Below are positions 44,094 to 56,784 of a stretch of DNA of 64,000 bases, piece after piece. The DNA lies in contig JARUPY010000387.1 in the NCBI GenBank assembly GCA_029817715.1, positions 5,766,001-5,830,000 of the forward strand. Reading direction: 5' to 3'. The notes below the pieces were generated by a model. It made no database searches. It was not told the DNA's origin and saw only the letters and a list, made by a program, of their open reading frames with translations. The first letter of the stretch is position 1; every line of letters starts with the position of its first letter. The DNA comes from Melastoma dodecandrum. Taxonomy: Eukaryota > Streptophyta > Magnoliopsida > Myrtales > Melastomataceae. The position numbers and the translations under genes were made by a program.

Positions 44094-46424
44094 CTCGAAT
44101 CAAGTCCAATCTCCAAAATCATGCAACAGTCGTCAAACAGGGAATCACATTATTTCAAGTGAGAGAAAGATGAAATCAGGTAGAGAAAGAGAGAGATGCA
44201 TCACCCAGCTTCATGATCCACTCATCGACCTTGGGATAGAACACATACACTCATGACACTACTGGCAGAGCATTTGCTATTTCTATCGCGCTATCTCAGA
44301 GGCAGCCCTGTAAGTTTTGGCTTCCTGAAAGCAAGAAAATGAAACCACGTCAACGAGGAAGTACCAGCTGCGCATAATCTATTGAGAGTTTGACCACTGT
44401 ATACTTTAGGTTTAGCTGGGAAGGCCAAAGAGATGCAAATGCAGAAAATAGAAGACTGCCACACTTGTTAGCAATTCCATTGCATTCCCAATAAATTTCA
44501 TACCATTCCGCTGCACATCAAAAGAACAAATAGACCAACAACAAAACAACAAATTTCTTCGGTAACAAAAGCTAAAGAAAAAGGGGGGATGTCTTACTCA
44601 CCATCAACAGACAACAAGAAACAAAAATCCAACTTCATAAAAGGTTGCCACAGCCAACCTCTCAAGGATATACACCCGGGAATTCTCAGTTACAGAACAG
44701 TCCAGGGCAAGTCAAAATCTGGGTTTTGCCAAAAAAAGAGAACTTAAAATCCATGGCAGATGTAAATCCTCAAATCATCTCCACAACACAGTGCAACACC
44801 CCAAAAGATCACGAGAACAGAACAGGAAACGAACACTAGATCCACACACAAGGACAGGAAACAAGGAGATGGGACACAACCGACAAGACAGATGCAGGAA
44901 CGAAAAAGACAAGCATTTCCAATCGAAAGAAACTAATTTTGCCATTCACCCCCATATCTCCAGGAAACCCGAAGTGCAATATGTGATAGGGCCAAGGATA
45001 ATTCTAATGCTTAAAAAGCACACATCTGTCCCCACCGATGAATTCTCAAATCCCCCCGAGTGCTAAATGTTATGGTTCAGACGACCACCGAATGTAAAGC
45101 CAAAAGGACAAGGGAGTGTTGGCCCTAAAGCTTCCAAAAACTTTTAATAACCAGCAAATGATGATGGCAAAGAAAAGAAGACAATACTAAAAGAATAAGA
45201 GAGCTCACAAAAAAAAAAAAAAACAAAAGAAACAGAATGAATCCGCCGTCACCAACCTCCCCCCGTAACCTTTTCATTGGCCCTGATTAAAAAGAATATC
45301 GAATACCCTCCACTGAGGTGGGTACGAGTGAAACGGATTGATCGAAGCAGAGGAAAAGGTTGAATCTTGGGGATGTTAAATTGACTACTACAACCTCCTT
45401 CCACACAAAAATATACCCACGACGCCCAGGGGGAACACCAAGGAGATCAAAGGGGCCCAAAGAAAAAAACCAAAACCCAGATCCCAGGAATTAGGGGGGG
45501 GGGGGCAGAGGAAAGAGATTAGACAGGCAGGGCAAGCAGAGAAGGACAGCGTACGATGAGACAAACGAGAGAAGAAGTAACAGAAAGGCTGGTGTCCTCC
45601 TCGGTCGACAAAGGAGAGGAAATTTCAAACAGAAAGGGCTTGGTTTTTTGTCAGAAGCGGAGGAATATTATATATATATATATATATATAATTTCAATAA
45701 ATAAGAAATTTAGGATGAAAGCACAACAGATCAGAAAGTGTGAAGAGGGAAAAGACAAAAGAAGTGGCAATGTCCTGAAGAAGCTTGAGGACACAAATAA
45801 AACTAAAAGCAACTCAACAGTAAAAAGAGAGACAGACTGAAATCCCCCCCTCCCCCCCGGTCCACTCCAAAATATCTTCCGAATTCCTTCACATTCTCGC
45901 GTTTACTTTAAAAAAAAAAAGATTATATTTTTTTTTTAATGTGAACCCCTTTTTATTCAGTTTGACTTTTCATCCTTATATTTCCTTTTTTATTTTATTT
46001 TATGGGAAGGAAGAGGGGTTGGGGGAGTGAAATCCCCGCTCATGATGATGACATAATAATAAATGTGGGGATGTTCGTTTCCTGTGTGGGCTTGGGATAT
46101 TTGTAAATAATGGGAGGAGGGCATCCTTCTCTCAGTTGTCGTTCTCTCCCTTTACATTTTACGATGGTGTTCGTCTAAATATTTTCAAAAAAGTAAAAGG
46201 AATGTCAACTCTAACCCCCCAAAAAAGGGAAAAAAAAACACCCAATTCGAGCCACGACGATGACTGATTAATTTTCACCCTACTCCAGTTGGATTTAAAA
46301 AAGAAAGAAAAGGAAAAAGGCTAGCTTTTTATGTTCTAATTAGTTGGCGGTTTTCTTGAGACTTGTACGTGATGATTTGGCCTTAGAAGTCGCACGGGTC
46401 CGGGTTGAACCCGGACTCCTTGAC
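44094..46424 (-). promoter_or_regulatory. 5' side of the gar2-like gene
   Basis: This interval should contain its first exon(s), leader intron and promoter. GA/CT-rich and homopolymer runs (G run about 45496-45506, A runs) and a (TA)n microsatellite at 45668-45691 suggest leader and core-promoter DNA around 45480-45960. No separate gene is supported: the short plus-strand frames are low-complexity shadows. Confidence 0.4.
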
Positions 46425-46992
46425 CCTTACGTGACACAAGCTTTGTTTTTTAATGACGTCATTTGGTGAAATAATAAAAATAATTCGCCAATTCACAAGA
46501 AAGTCGGCTTTTGTAAGGCCGATTTCGGTTTTCCATAACGGAAGTGGGCTTAGGCCGACTTTTCCACTTTTAGAAAAATTTTGACAAACGAAGTGGGAGG
46601 CGACGCATTAAGAAAGTCGACCTTACATAGGCCACCTTCGGTCTTGACGAATGAAAGTCGGCCTTACAAAGGCCGACTTCTCGTGTTAATTTTTTTTTTC
46701 CCTTCAAATTAAAAAAAAAAAAAATTGCCTAAGGGAAGTCGGCCTTTGTAAGGCCTACTTCCCATTAAATATTTTTTTTTTGTCTTAAAAAAAAAGTGAA
46801 TGAAAAGAAGTCGGCCTTTATAAGGCCGACTTTCCTCGTATGAATTTTGTTTTATTAAGTATAGAGAAGTCGCCCTTACAAAGGCCGACTTTGGTGGGTT
46901 AGTTGGCGAATTATTTTCATTAATGCGTCATTTGATGAAATATTTTGCCAAATGACATTATTAAGGAACAAAACTCTACTTGACACATGTCC
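46425..46992. repeat. fold-back element made of repeated palindromes
   Basis: The outer arms are inverted: gtgacacaag, aatgacgtcatttgg and ataattcgccaa on the left (46431-46493) are answered by ttggcgaattat, ccaaatgacatta and ttgacacatgt on the right (46901-46990). Between them are about seven copies of a 25-bp palindrome, aagtcggccttt-n-aaggccgactt, starting near 46501, 46548, 46613, 46648, 46736, 46808 and 46866, with AT-rich spacers. No coding frame. Confidence 0.75.
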
Positions 46993-49199
46993 ACCCGTAA
47001 TGAGGTTGCCCCGTTGTTACGAGTTACATTAATCTTTTTCATATGATTTTACCGGTCAATCTGTCCGACTCACTCCAGTGGATTGTTCCGTCATTTTTAA
47101 CAATTTTATGGACATATTCTTTTATTAAATGTCTCACTGGTTGAAATTTCATTTTACAAAAAAAATGTTAGAATTAATGTACCCATATATGAATAAACAA
47201 GTAACTTTTGGTATTATAAAAATGGTGTAATTACTCACTCAGCTTTAGATTCAATATTTTTTTAAACAATTAGACATGCATAAGGGAACTACACAAGGTT
47301 TTGACTCTTATATAATTCTTATATGCTTTGGCGAAGCGTTTGTTGCATTATTTTGACCCGTGATCCGATGGTTCCGACTTGTAGTCCTCCGGGGCGAACC
47401 CCGGCCTCCTATAGATTTTTTTGTTCCTTTTATTATCCACATGGATGTAGTAAGATGAGGATAGAGGTGGTGGGCGTGAGTCCTAAAATGGACATTTTCT
47501 TCCTTAATGACACAAAACAGCTGGAAATGGGAAGGATCTTGATCTTATCTAAATAAATTTAATGGGCTTTTATTATTTTATTTTAAATTCTATGGTAAGT
47601 GCGTCGATCCCGAGATTGAATCTATAAGTTTTTTTAATTAAAAAAAAAGTATAAATCAGGAAAATTAGATGTCGGGGGGAGATCAGGATTGCTCTTTTTA
47701 TTTATTTATTTTTTTCCTTTACAGTTGAAAAAGCAATTTCGAAGAAAAGTAACTTTGGGCTACACTTGACGGATTGGGGCTGATTGGCGCCGCCACTTTC
47801 CAGTGTTAAAAAGGAAAACAATTGGCACCAGTCAGTTCGCCTCTAAATTTTCGTGATTGATTTGTCATTGTCATAATAACAAGTTAGATTGATGCCCAGT
47901 TTTCAACCTAAAAGCGATACGGAGGGAAATAAAAATAAAATAAAATAAAACCAAAGGGAGGGTTGGGGTTCGTGGGATTCCAGATTTTTCTAATACAAAA
48001 TATTGAAAAATGACATTTTGTTCCTTTCCGCGTCGTCACGCGGTCACGTTTTTTTAGTTAGATTATAAGGAAACATAGTTGGTTTTAAAAATAATATGTG
48101 AAGCACATCTTAAAACTTTTAAAATACTGTCAGCGATTTTTTAATTTATAAAGAAAAGAATATGTGGTTGAACTATAGAGTTGCAAACCCTGCCTTGTTC
48201 CGAACCGTGCTACTCATATGCTTAGAAAAAGTTACTCATGATAGTAAGACGGGTTTCCAACGCTGCCTTAAGGAGTTGCACTTAAGGAGTTACTGAAATT
48301 CACGTCTTTTTTGTAAATTGAGTGACGTCGTGGGAATATGGGAATAAGGAGAGCAATTACTTATTCATCATATACGATATAAAGGTGATTATTTTATAAT
48401 AAAAGTAATTTGTCAAATAACTTGGAACCGGCATCCTCGTTCAGTATGTTGAATATATTTTGATGATGAGCCTTGACCTTCGGTAAAACAGAAGTCAAAC
48501 ATCTACACTACAGAAGTTACTCACATTGAAAACTTTCAGTATAAATATTTTTTGTAATTAAATAATTATTTAATTACGAAAATAAAAGGAATTGATCAAG
48601 ATAATAATATGAACGAAATCCCTGGATTATGTTTCCAAAGAATCATAATAGGAATTATATTTTCCATGAAAGGAAATATATCACCTATTTATGGTAATGT
48701 TCTGCAAGGTTGTCTTCAAACTTTTGTGGATCAATCTAACCATCAATGAATCGTTATTTGAGATGTTTATCCATGTCATATGTCTAAGTTCGTTGTAATA
48801 AACATCCTAGACAAAATGAAATCAAATTTGGTGATTTTGAAAGTTAATCATGGAATATTTCTATTCGCAGAAGCTTGCTGATTAGTTTCGGGGAGAACTT
48901 TCCGCAGTATTCATGGAAAAATCATCAAATCATAATTATTTTGATATAATATGATTACTGAAAGAATATTTGCCCGAGGGGCTCATTTTGTAAATATAAT
49001 ATCGTGATATTTTCTAACATTTACTTTCTTTTATGCGCATAACTCTGATTGGCCAATATTGACCTTCTACATTTAGTTCATGACATTTTGTATAATTAGG
49101 ATTCTATTCAGCCTCATTCTGGTGTTGGTTGGCATACATGTATCATATTGTAATATCCATAGAGTGTGCTGAGAGCTTGTAATCTTTTCGTTTGAGCTT
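46993..49199. other. intergenic, no gene seen
   Basis: AT-rich DNA with short runs of simple sequence. No coding exon or RNA gene is recognised. The stretch 48980-49199 may already belong to the leader side of the LTR that follows. Confidence 0.4.
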
Positions 49200-49552
49200 A
49201 GTTAGTCACACACGAGGGACGGAGTTGTAGAAGGTTACATTATTGGTGAAGTCTTCTGGGAGAGTAACCTGGGGGCTACGAGGGACTCTTGGTTGGAGGT
49301 TGTAGGAGGCATTGGTGGAGGCGTGCGGCAAGTTGCTGGCGTGGCTAACGTGGGCCGGAGAGGAGGGCAGATACCCCAAGAGCACAGAAGGTGAGGGACT
49401 AACCAGTTTCTGTGGTATATCGTTCTGTGTGTGCAGGATAACCTTGGGCAGGGGTTTTGTGTCTGCTTAGCCATAGTCTCGAGGGACCACGTAGGATAAC
49501 TTTGGGCAGGGGTTCTGCGTCTGCTTAGTCGCTGTCTTGAGGGATTGTGCAA

Positions 49553-49715
49553 GGGAAGTCGCAGCTGGGTGCTATGCAGATGGGGACGCCGCCGGAGTGA
49601 AAAGTCATGTGAAAGTCACAGCGGGTTGCTGTGCAAGTGGAGACGCTACCGGAGTGAAAAGTCTCGAAGGAAGTCGCAGCAGGTTGCTGTGTAGGAGGGG
49701 ACACTGCCTGAGAGA
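49553..49715 (+). repeat. tandem repeat, about 64-bp unit
   Basis: Nearly three copies of a unit containing gaagtcgcagc, gggttgctgtgcaagtgg and accggagtgaaaagtc. It lies inside the copia-type LTR. Confidence 0.75.
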
Positions 49716-49805
49716 AACGTCCAACAACCGGTTACGTTTGTTAGTCACGTTAACGCGTGAATTGAGTCATTGTGGTACAAAATCTTTCGGTATGTGTTGT
49801 GAAAA

Positions 49806-50035
49806 TCAGTCACCTTTGGTACTGAACCTTCTGGTCTGTGCTGTAGAGGGTTGACAACTTTGGTATAGAACCTTCTGGTCTGTGCTGTAGAGGATTGACA
49901 ACTTTGGTATAGAACCTTCTGGTCTATGCTGTAGAGGGTTGACACATTTGATATAAAACATTCTAGTATGTGTTATGCAACTCAACATCTGTGGTGCTGA
50001 ACGTTCTGGTCTGTGCTATAAAAGGTTGATCACAT
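49806..50035 (+). repeat. tandem repeat, about 51-bp unit
   Basis: Four to five copies of a unit with tttggtatagaaccttctgg and tctgtgctgtagagggttga, increasingly diverged to the right. It follows the 64-bp repeat in the same LTR. Confidence 0.85.
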
Positions 50036-50290
50036 ATTACATTCTCTAATTGGTATAACGTTACGTCGGAGTGATAACCATCCAAATTCTAGATGAAGAG
50101 TGGATGTAGGCAAGTTGCCGAGCCACTATAAAAGCCTTATTTCCATCACATTCGTACTGTACCTTGTAACACAGTACAGTTTAATAATTTTTTCTTATTA
50201 TTAAAATAAATGAAATCCGTTTACCTGTTTTTAAAAATATAATTAAAAAAGATTTGCTTCCATGACTTTATATTTACATCTTCACATCTG

Positions 50291-51030
50291 GCTACCGAGA
50301 GTAACACCACCACGTACAATGAAAATCTATGAATTCACTTTTAAATTTCATTTGTTTATTATATTATTATGAGTTTTATTTTGCATAACGATTATTATCT
50401 ATTCAAAAACCATATTTGAAGTTGATTATTTACTCTTTTAAAACAATTTAAGTACGCAATAAAGACTTGCTGCTTAGAGAATAAACAGAAAGAAAACATT
50501 TTTTTGTTTATTTTAGAACTAATAATTCCAGACCTTAAATTACTAATAATATGCCTTTTATTATACGAAAATATTATCTTTTAGATTTCCTTTTCTAGTT
50601 GATCTTGATTGCCATGTTTATCACACTCATTTAAAAAATAAAAATAAAAACATTTATTTGAAATAAAAAGCGTAATAATTAAAAGTGAATAGGTAAAAGA
50701 TTCGCTCTTATCATATGAATACTTCAATACTTTTTTTATCAAAGTACAATATTAAAAAATATATTTCTTAATTACTTCACAAAAAGTATTAAAACAAACC
50801 AGACGTAAATTTATTTTAATTTAGCGTTTCGTTATAATAATTTGATTAAGGTGCATGATGTAGTAGTTTTGAATTTTATGAAGAAATTTGTTTTGAAATA
50901 TCAATGTAGTTTGTTACAAAGCACAATACTAAGTATTACTTAATTAATCAAGGAAAAGAAGAGATGTTACATTTGGAATATTAGCTATAAGTAAAGCATG
51001 ACGGCCATTTTAGCATTTTAAGAGGGTGTA
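50291..51030. other. intergenic, AT-rich
   Basis: Very AT-rich DNA with no feature I can support. Confidence 0.4.
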
Positions 51031-52592
51031 AATTAGGGCCGACAATTTGAGAAATGAAAACATTAATACGAACACGATACGGAAGGTTTAAATTGAATTC
51101 GGGTTTTGCTAAATGTGTATTTAAGGTAAACGGGTCGAGACACGACAAAATACTAAAAAATATATGTTCAAGTCTAGTTTTAAAATTAGAGACACGAAGA
51201 CCCCGTTTAATATCTAAAAGGTTTAAGCAAAATTATCCCAAATGGGCACCTAGTGGTAATAATATTGAGGATTCACATAGGAAATTTCATATTTGAATAT
51301 ATGCAACTATGCATTGGGATACCTATTATGCTCTAGTAATGGCTTTAAGGGGATGTACTAGGTCTAAGTCAGGCAAATCCTATGAACTGACTTAAGTACT
51401 ATTTAGGAGTGGCAGTTCGTGTTGTATGAGTCTAAATGAGTTGTGTCTTTTGCAAGTTCGTCTTCCGAAACTTCAAACGCGAGACACGATTTGTTTAAAT
51501 AATCTTGTCATCAGATAAGACTTGGGAACTAACACAATTAATAAACGTGTTAACCCGTTAAAATTTTATTATAATATAACATAAAAAATTATATTCATTC
51601 AAAATACATGTATTCTAAATTAGAAAAATTACTAAAAAATGTCAAATATCACCAACTCAGTCTTTCGACTTATGTCAATACTTGACAGGGTAGCGTTTTC
51701 AATGTCCGGACCCACCACTTCACGAGTTAAATGTTACTGAAATCTCTAAAAACAAAATTTACATTATAATAATTAAAATATAATGAACTTAAATAATTAT
51801 TAATTACCTTCTCCATGAAGCCAATCCCTTGTACAGAGAAGTGCATTAATTTTGGTTTTAATAAACCCTGATATTGGTCTAGGATTCGATATACAGTACT
51901 AAATGTGGATACCTTATATGGCTTACATTTGACTTTGCTTATATCTTCCCTTCAGTTCATTTTAACACGAAATAGAAAAGATATGCACAACTGTCTTTTG
52001 CCTTGAATACTATTTATTTTTGTTTCTTGTGATTTTGCTTCTATTTTACTCACATCATCAATTTCATCCGAATCCCCTAATTTTTCAATCTCATCAAAAT
52101 CTCGCAAATCTGCTACTAATCTAAAGGTTTGGGCTAAACCTTCTATAAGCGAAATAAAAATTCTAGAATAGATAAAAAAATAACATATTAGAATATTATC
52201 AATTGAAAAAAGTTTAAAAATGAAAAAATCGAAATTATATTACATACTTTGGGATTACAAACATTTAGATTTTTTGCGATACGACGACAAGATGATAACA
52301 AAAGTGAAATGTTTTGAAAGGGTGACTAGAACGAAAACACTAATGTATTTATTTGTTTGGGCTTATATCTGGACCTAACATAAAATTAAAAATATTTAAA
52401 TTATTATTTATTAAAAATTATATGGGTATATAGGTTTATAAACGTGTCAGATTTTAAAACCCGAACCCTGACACATATTTGGTCTTATCTAATGGGGTCT
52501 TGACCCGTTTAGGCAAAAGACACATTTAGTTAAACCCAAACCCGCTGTAAATCGTGTCGGGTCGTGTCCGTGCCTGAAATTGTCACCCCTAG
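51031..52592. mobile_element. possible non-autonomous hAT-like relic
   Basis: The left end (ttagggccgacaatttgaga, then gaacacgatacgg) and the right end (gggtcgtgtccg, then gaaattgtcacccctag) are inverted relative to each other over about 45 bp with mismatches. The right terminus fits the TAGGGGTG start of plant hAT elements. No transposase is visible inside, and I could not find a matching target-site duplication, so this is tentative. Confidence 0.4.
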
Positions 52593-52789
52593 TACTATTA
52601 GTTATAACAAAAATTAAGTAAAATTTAAAACTATTCTTTACTTTAGATTATATTATGTATGGTTTACTATCGATCTTTTGTCTCATTCAAACAAATATGA
52701 ATTATAATAATATTTGGATGAGTTTCAAATAAAGAGAAATGTTGATTTATGTGTGGCATATTTTTTAGTTCAATGGGGTTCGTGGCGGA

Positions 52790-53110
52790 GTTACTTTTTG
52801 CGAGTCCTAGGCCTGTAGTCTCGTGAGGCTCAGTCGGGACCCCACTATATCCCCTCAGTGCCCGACTTGATCCATGATGATCCCCTGTCAGTCCAATTTC
52901 AGTGGAGGCCCAAAGGCCTAATAGGCCTAGTAGTTGAGCGGCTCCATAACTTTATTAGCCATCACCTACGAGACCAACCGTAAATCCGGGTGGAGTGTGT
53001 ATGGTGGGATTCAAACCAGGGATGATGATAATATTCTAAACACCCACCACCTACCTTACACCACTCAAGTGTCCTCGAAAGTACTTTTTCAACGTATGTT
53101 GTTTGACCGA
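52790..53110 (-). mobile_element. possible tRNA-derived SINE
   Basis: On the minus strand ggtttgaatccc (53006-53017) is close to the B box GGTTCGAATCC of tRNA-derived promoters. About 40 bp upstream cttgagtggtgtaagg (53054-53069) is close to an A box. The body runs leftwards into GC-rich sequence. The 3' tail and target-site duplication were not identified. Confidence 0.4.
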
Positions 53111-54250
53111 ATACTAGGTACCCATGATTATTCAAGAAATGTTTTTGGGAAAACACCTTAAGAATGCCCTTGTCAAAATATTAACCCTGAAATCCATCCG
53201 GACCCAGGGGTGAAGGTGTTTTAGGTTTAAAAGGACCGCCACGTGCGCGGGACTTAGTGGGGTTTTGCTTAGGCTAATGGCTTTGGCCTGTGTACGCACA
53301 ACCCTTCGGAATAGACTCCCCCGAGTAACATTTCTGGCCTGGGAAGCCCGACCAGAGTGACCGGCAACATTTCATGTGGGGTTTCGCTTCTTTCTCCACT
53401 CCACCTCGGCGGTCATGCTCGTTCGCTTATTCCATCCTCATGAAAGATCACTTCGACTAGTGACGCCATAAGGACAAAATCACGTTCATTTAACATTTTC
53501 TGTTTCATATCCAAATGGGGGCAAACCCAGCATTACGTTGTCCGCTTCGTATGTTGGTAGAAAGCAGGACCTCTTATCTTGTTCCCGGCCACAAACATTT
53601 AAATGCACGACACGATTTCATCGCTTTTCCATTGTTCGAGGGATGTGTCTCCATCGATGCTCGAAAGGAAAATAAACAGCAAAGTAAATACAATGCAATC
53701 GAGTGGACGACCCGACCCCGTTTGTTTTAAGCCCGACAAGTTCAAAATCGAATCCCAGAATGCCTTCATAACGACCAACGACAAGCAACGACGTCTCGGC
53801 TTAGTGCATTTGAGAATGACCATCTATTTGCAAAGGAAACATGTCGAGATATAATGAGAACTAACACAGAGTTAAAGAAATATAGTTGTTAAGACTTTTA
53901 AACAAACAGTAATGTAAGGCATAAGAACAATTACTTCCATTTTTGGAGAACAAGTTACAGGAAGATAATCAAGCAGCCATTCGGGGTCTCTGAATTATTG
54001 TATTGCTTAGGGAAGTGTCTGACTTGTGTATTCTTGATTGTATTGATCTTCTGGTCTTTCTTCTATTTATAGAGAATCTTCATAAATTCTTGATCCTTGG
54101 GCAGTGATCTTTAATTTCTAAACGATCTTCTACCTGTAAAATCTTATCTTTAATATTATTCATAAAACTTGGAAAATCATTAATTTGACAAATTAGACTT
54201 AGATATTATTACCGTTGATTGTGTTTTACTCAAATCACAATCTACAGTCC
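53111..54250. other. intergenic, with relic of the 7168-7773 LTR family
   Basis: 53111-53855 has no recognisable gene. About 53856-54250 is a diverged relative of the LTRs at 6144 and 7168. The shared segment runs from acttccatttttggagaaca to cattcggggtctctgaat, and a minus-strand TATA (ctataaatag) lies near 54065. Its ends are not clear. Confidence 0.5.
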
Positions 54251-54926
54251 AAAATTATATGGTGTAAATACAATCCCAAGCGGGACCAGACAACCCGCTT
54301 TGTGTGATTGCTCGTGTCATTAACGACATCCATGAGACAAAAGGAGCTCGAGAACTGCCATTTATGCGAAGATGGGTCTCCCACCAAAAGAATGTTGCTA
54401 TACATTGTCAGCCTAATTATGCTTTTCCATTTTATTTTACTTTTTTTTTTCTTGAGAACTCATGTATCGAGGATCATAAATATGTTGTGTCCTTATTCCA
54501 GACACGACAATGTCTGTCGTATGTTTTAAATATGAATGTAGTTAAAAGTACAAATAAATATCCATAGTTTTAAAAGTCCGGAAATCTTAATCCGTTTGAT
54601 TTTAAAGCAAAAAAGCAAATCTAATGTTTAAACTATAGTTGTTAGGTACTTGATTCGACTAGAGTAATGGCATCAACCGAGTTTTAGTGTATTTTTTACC
54701 AGACTTGCCCTTAAACCTACAGTTGGACATGATATTTTAATATCTGATCACTTCCCGAAATTATAGGCGACATATTACACACGCCCTGAATATCTTATCC
54801 ATAATTCCGGGTTGTGAAAACGGAACTGTTACAAGAACGAAATATTGGGTTTCCTTTTTTTTTATTCGTTGCATTACTGGAATCACAAGAAATAATATAT
54901 TATTGGATTTCCTTGGAATTCCAATG
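54251..54926. promoter_or_regulatory. upstream region of the ACR gene
   Basis: AT-rich DNA upstream of the ACR TATA box. I see no other gene. Regulatory motifs cannot be named with confidence. Confidence 0.4.
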
Positions 54927-54934
54927 TATAAATA
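54927..54934 (+). promoter_or_regulatory. TATA box of the ACR gene
   Basis: TATAAATA, 69 bp before the inferred start codon (55003). A (CAT)n run and a CT-rich leader lie between them. Confidence 0.65.
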
Positions 54935-55002
54935 GTTGGACCTGTTAACATCATCATCATCATCAGTAAAATTTTCTTAGTTCTTCCTCAGATCTAACAA
55001 AC

Positions 55003-56784
55003 ATGGGTAATGCATCTGTTCTTCATCGGACCCTGTCTCTTGCTCTGTTTCTCAGTTGTCGTTTGTTTTACTACAATTGGATTTCTGTTCCGGAGTTCCA
55101 GTTACGAACCCCTTCTCTTTCATAATTTTTCAGACATCTATGTGGTCCCGCCTTCCCCAGAGGTTGAAGACGAGTACGAGAAACTCAGTCCGGAGAATGA
55201 ACCCACCGCAGTATACTTCTTGGACTTATGAATCTTGCTCTTAGGATATTACTTTCGGGGTTAGATGTACGAGGGATGTATAATTGATTCTTGCCTCTTC
55301 TGAAATTTCAGAGTGGTAGTCGACAACCAGACCTGCGAGAATGCAACCGTGGTTCAGGTACACAGCGCCAACAGGCCCAGCCTACTCCTTGAGATCGTCC
55401 AAGTCCTCTCCGATCTCGACCTCGTAGTAACCAAGGCTCATATTTCATCCGATGGCGGATGGTTCATGGACGGTATCGATCTCTTCCTTTTCAACCTTTT
55501 CTTTTATTTATTTATGTATTTTTGTCAATCTGAAGATTGAATCTTTCGGAACATTCCATCAGTTTTCAAGGTCACCGATCAAGATGGAAACAAGATTTTC
55601 GACCAAGGGATTCTTGATTTCATCCAAAAGGTAAATTATGTTACTTGTCCTTCTTTTAATGCTTATTAATGGTTGGTTTACTTTGTTAATTTATTCTGTT
55701 CTTTCTTTTCATAAGGCTCTGGGTCCGGATTCGTGCTTAGGTTCGACAAAGAAGTCCATCTCAGTCACACAGTCGGAGGACCACACGGCCATCGAGCTTA
55801 CGGGTTGTGACAGGCCGGGACTTCTGTCTGAAATCAGCGCTGTGCTGACCCACCTCAAATGCAATGTCCTGAGTGCGGATCTGTGGACCCACAACAGCCG
55901 TGTCGCTGCTGTGATGCACGTGACTGATGAGGTGACGGGATCCGCCGTCTCTGACACAGATTGTCTGTCCAAGATCAAGGAGTTGCTCCATAATGTGCTC
56001 CGGGGTTGGGATAAGTCCGGGTGTGCAAGCACGACCATCTCCCATGGAGTCACCCTCAATGCGAGGAGGCTGCACCAGATGATGCTTGCCGACCGGGACT
56101 ACGAGGGAGTTCCTGCAGATGGGCAGAGACCGAAGGTTGAGATTGTTGACTGGCATGACAAGGATTACTCGATAGTGACCATCCGGAGCAAGGACCGGCC
56201 GAAGCTCCTGTTCGACACGGTCTGCACCCTAGCGGACATGCAGTACGTCGTCTTCCACGCCAGCATAGACACTGAGGGCCCCGAGGCAAACCAGGAGTAT
56301 TACATACGACACAAGGACGGGTCCCCTGTGAAGACGGATGCGGAGCGCGAGCGGCTCGTCCGGTGCCTTGTGGCTGCCATCCAGAGGAGAGCCACCCGGG
56401 TTATCATCAACCCCTCTTCCTCATTAACCCTTAGCTTACTGACTATGAAATTTTAATCAACTTTTCCTAATGCAGGGGCTTAGGCTGGAGTTGTGCACGT
56501 CTGACCGAGTAGGGCTGTTGTCCGACATTACGAGGATATTCCGAGAGAATAGCCTCGCGGTGACGAGAGCAGAAGTTGCGACGAAAGACGGGAAAGCACT
56601 CAACACTTTTTACGTGAATGACATGTCGGGCAATCCTGTCGACTCCAAGACGATCGAGTGCGTAAGGAAAAGCATGGGGGAGGCCATACTCAAAGTAAAG
56701 GGCTATCCTCCCGGAGATGCCAACTCCCCAAGACACGGCTCGTTTCCGAGCTGGTTCGTCTTCGGCAGGCTCTTTAGGTCCTGA
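55003..56784 (+). CDS. ACT-domain repeat (ACR) protein, uridylyltransferase-like regulator
   Basis: The exons are 55003-55006 (ATG G), 55134-55210, 55312-55472, 55563-55630, 55716-56399 and 56476-56784, about 440 residues. ACR proteins have four ACT domains and are thought to sense amino acids. Landmarks are RMNPPQ/VVVDN, VTKAHISSDGGWFMD (first ACT), ELTGCDRPGLLSEISAVL (second), IVTIRSKDRPKLLFDTVCTL (third) and ELCTSDRVGLLSDITRIFRE (fourth). The tail SWFVFGRLFRS is typical. Exon 2 begins MDIYVVPPSPEVEDEYEKL, then one extra base (at about 55188-55190) puts RRMNPP into another frame. The exon phases fit only if that base is absent. An internal ATG at 55138 would restore the later frame. Confidence 0.85.

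Larger units (their letters stand above)
49200..50290 (+). mobile_element. copia-type LTR or LTR fragment
   Basis: Near 50095-50135 it carries the phrase gagtggatgtaggcaagttg followed by gccgagccactataaaagcc. That is the arrangement seen near the 3' end of the copia 5' LTR at 28207-28245, with a TATA-like tataaaag. The upstream part contains two tandem-repeat blocks. No gag follows, only a possible decayed primer site (tggctaccgagag, about 50290), so it looks like a solo or cut LTR. The borders are approximate. Confidence 0.5.

Noticed and set aside
44645..45066. Plus-strand open frames upstream of the gar2-like gene
   Set aside because: Low-complexity and unrelated to known proteins. The region is better explained as leader or intron on the other strand.
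46501..46892. tRNA or miRNA gene cluster
   Set aside because: The 25-bp palindromes are too short and symmetrical for tRNA, and no precursor-like stem with unequal arms stands out.
55709..56289. Minus-strand frames over the ACR gene
   Set aside because: They are antisense by-products of GC-rich coding sequence, without domain or splice support.
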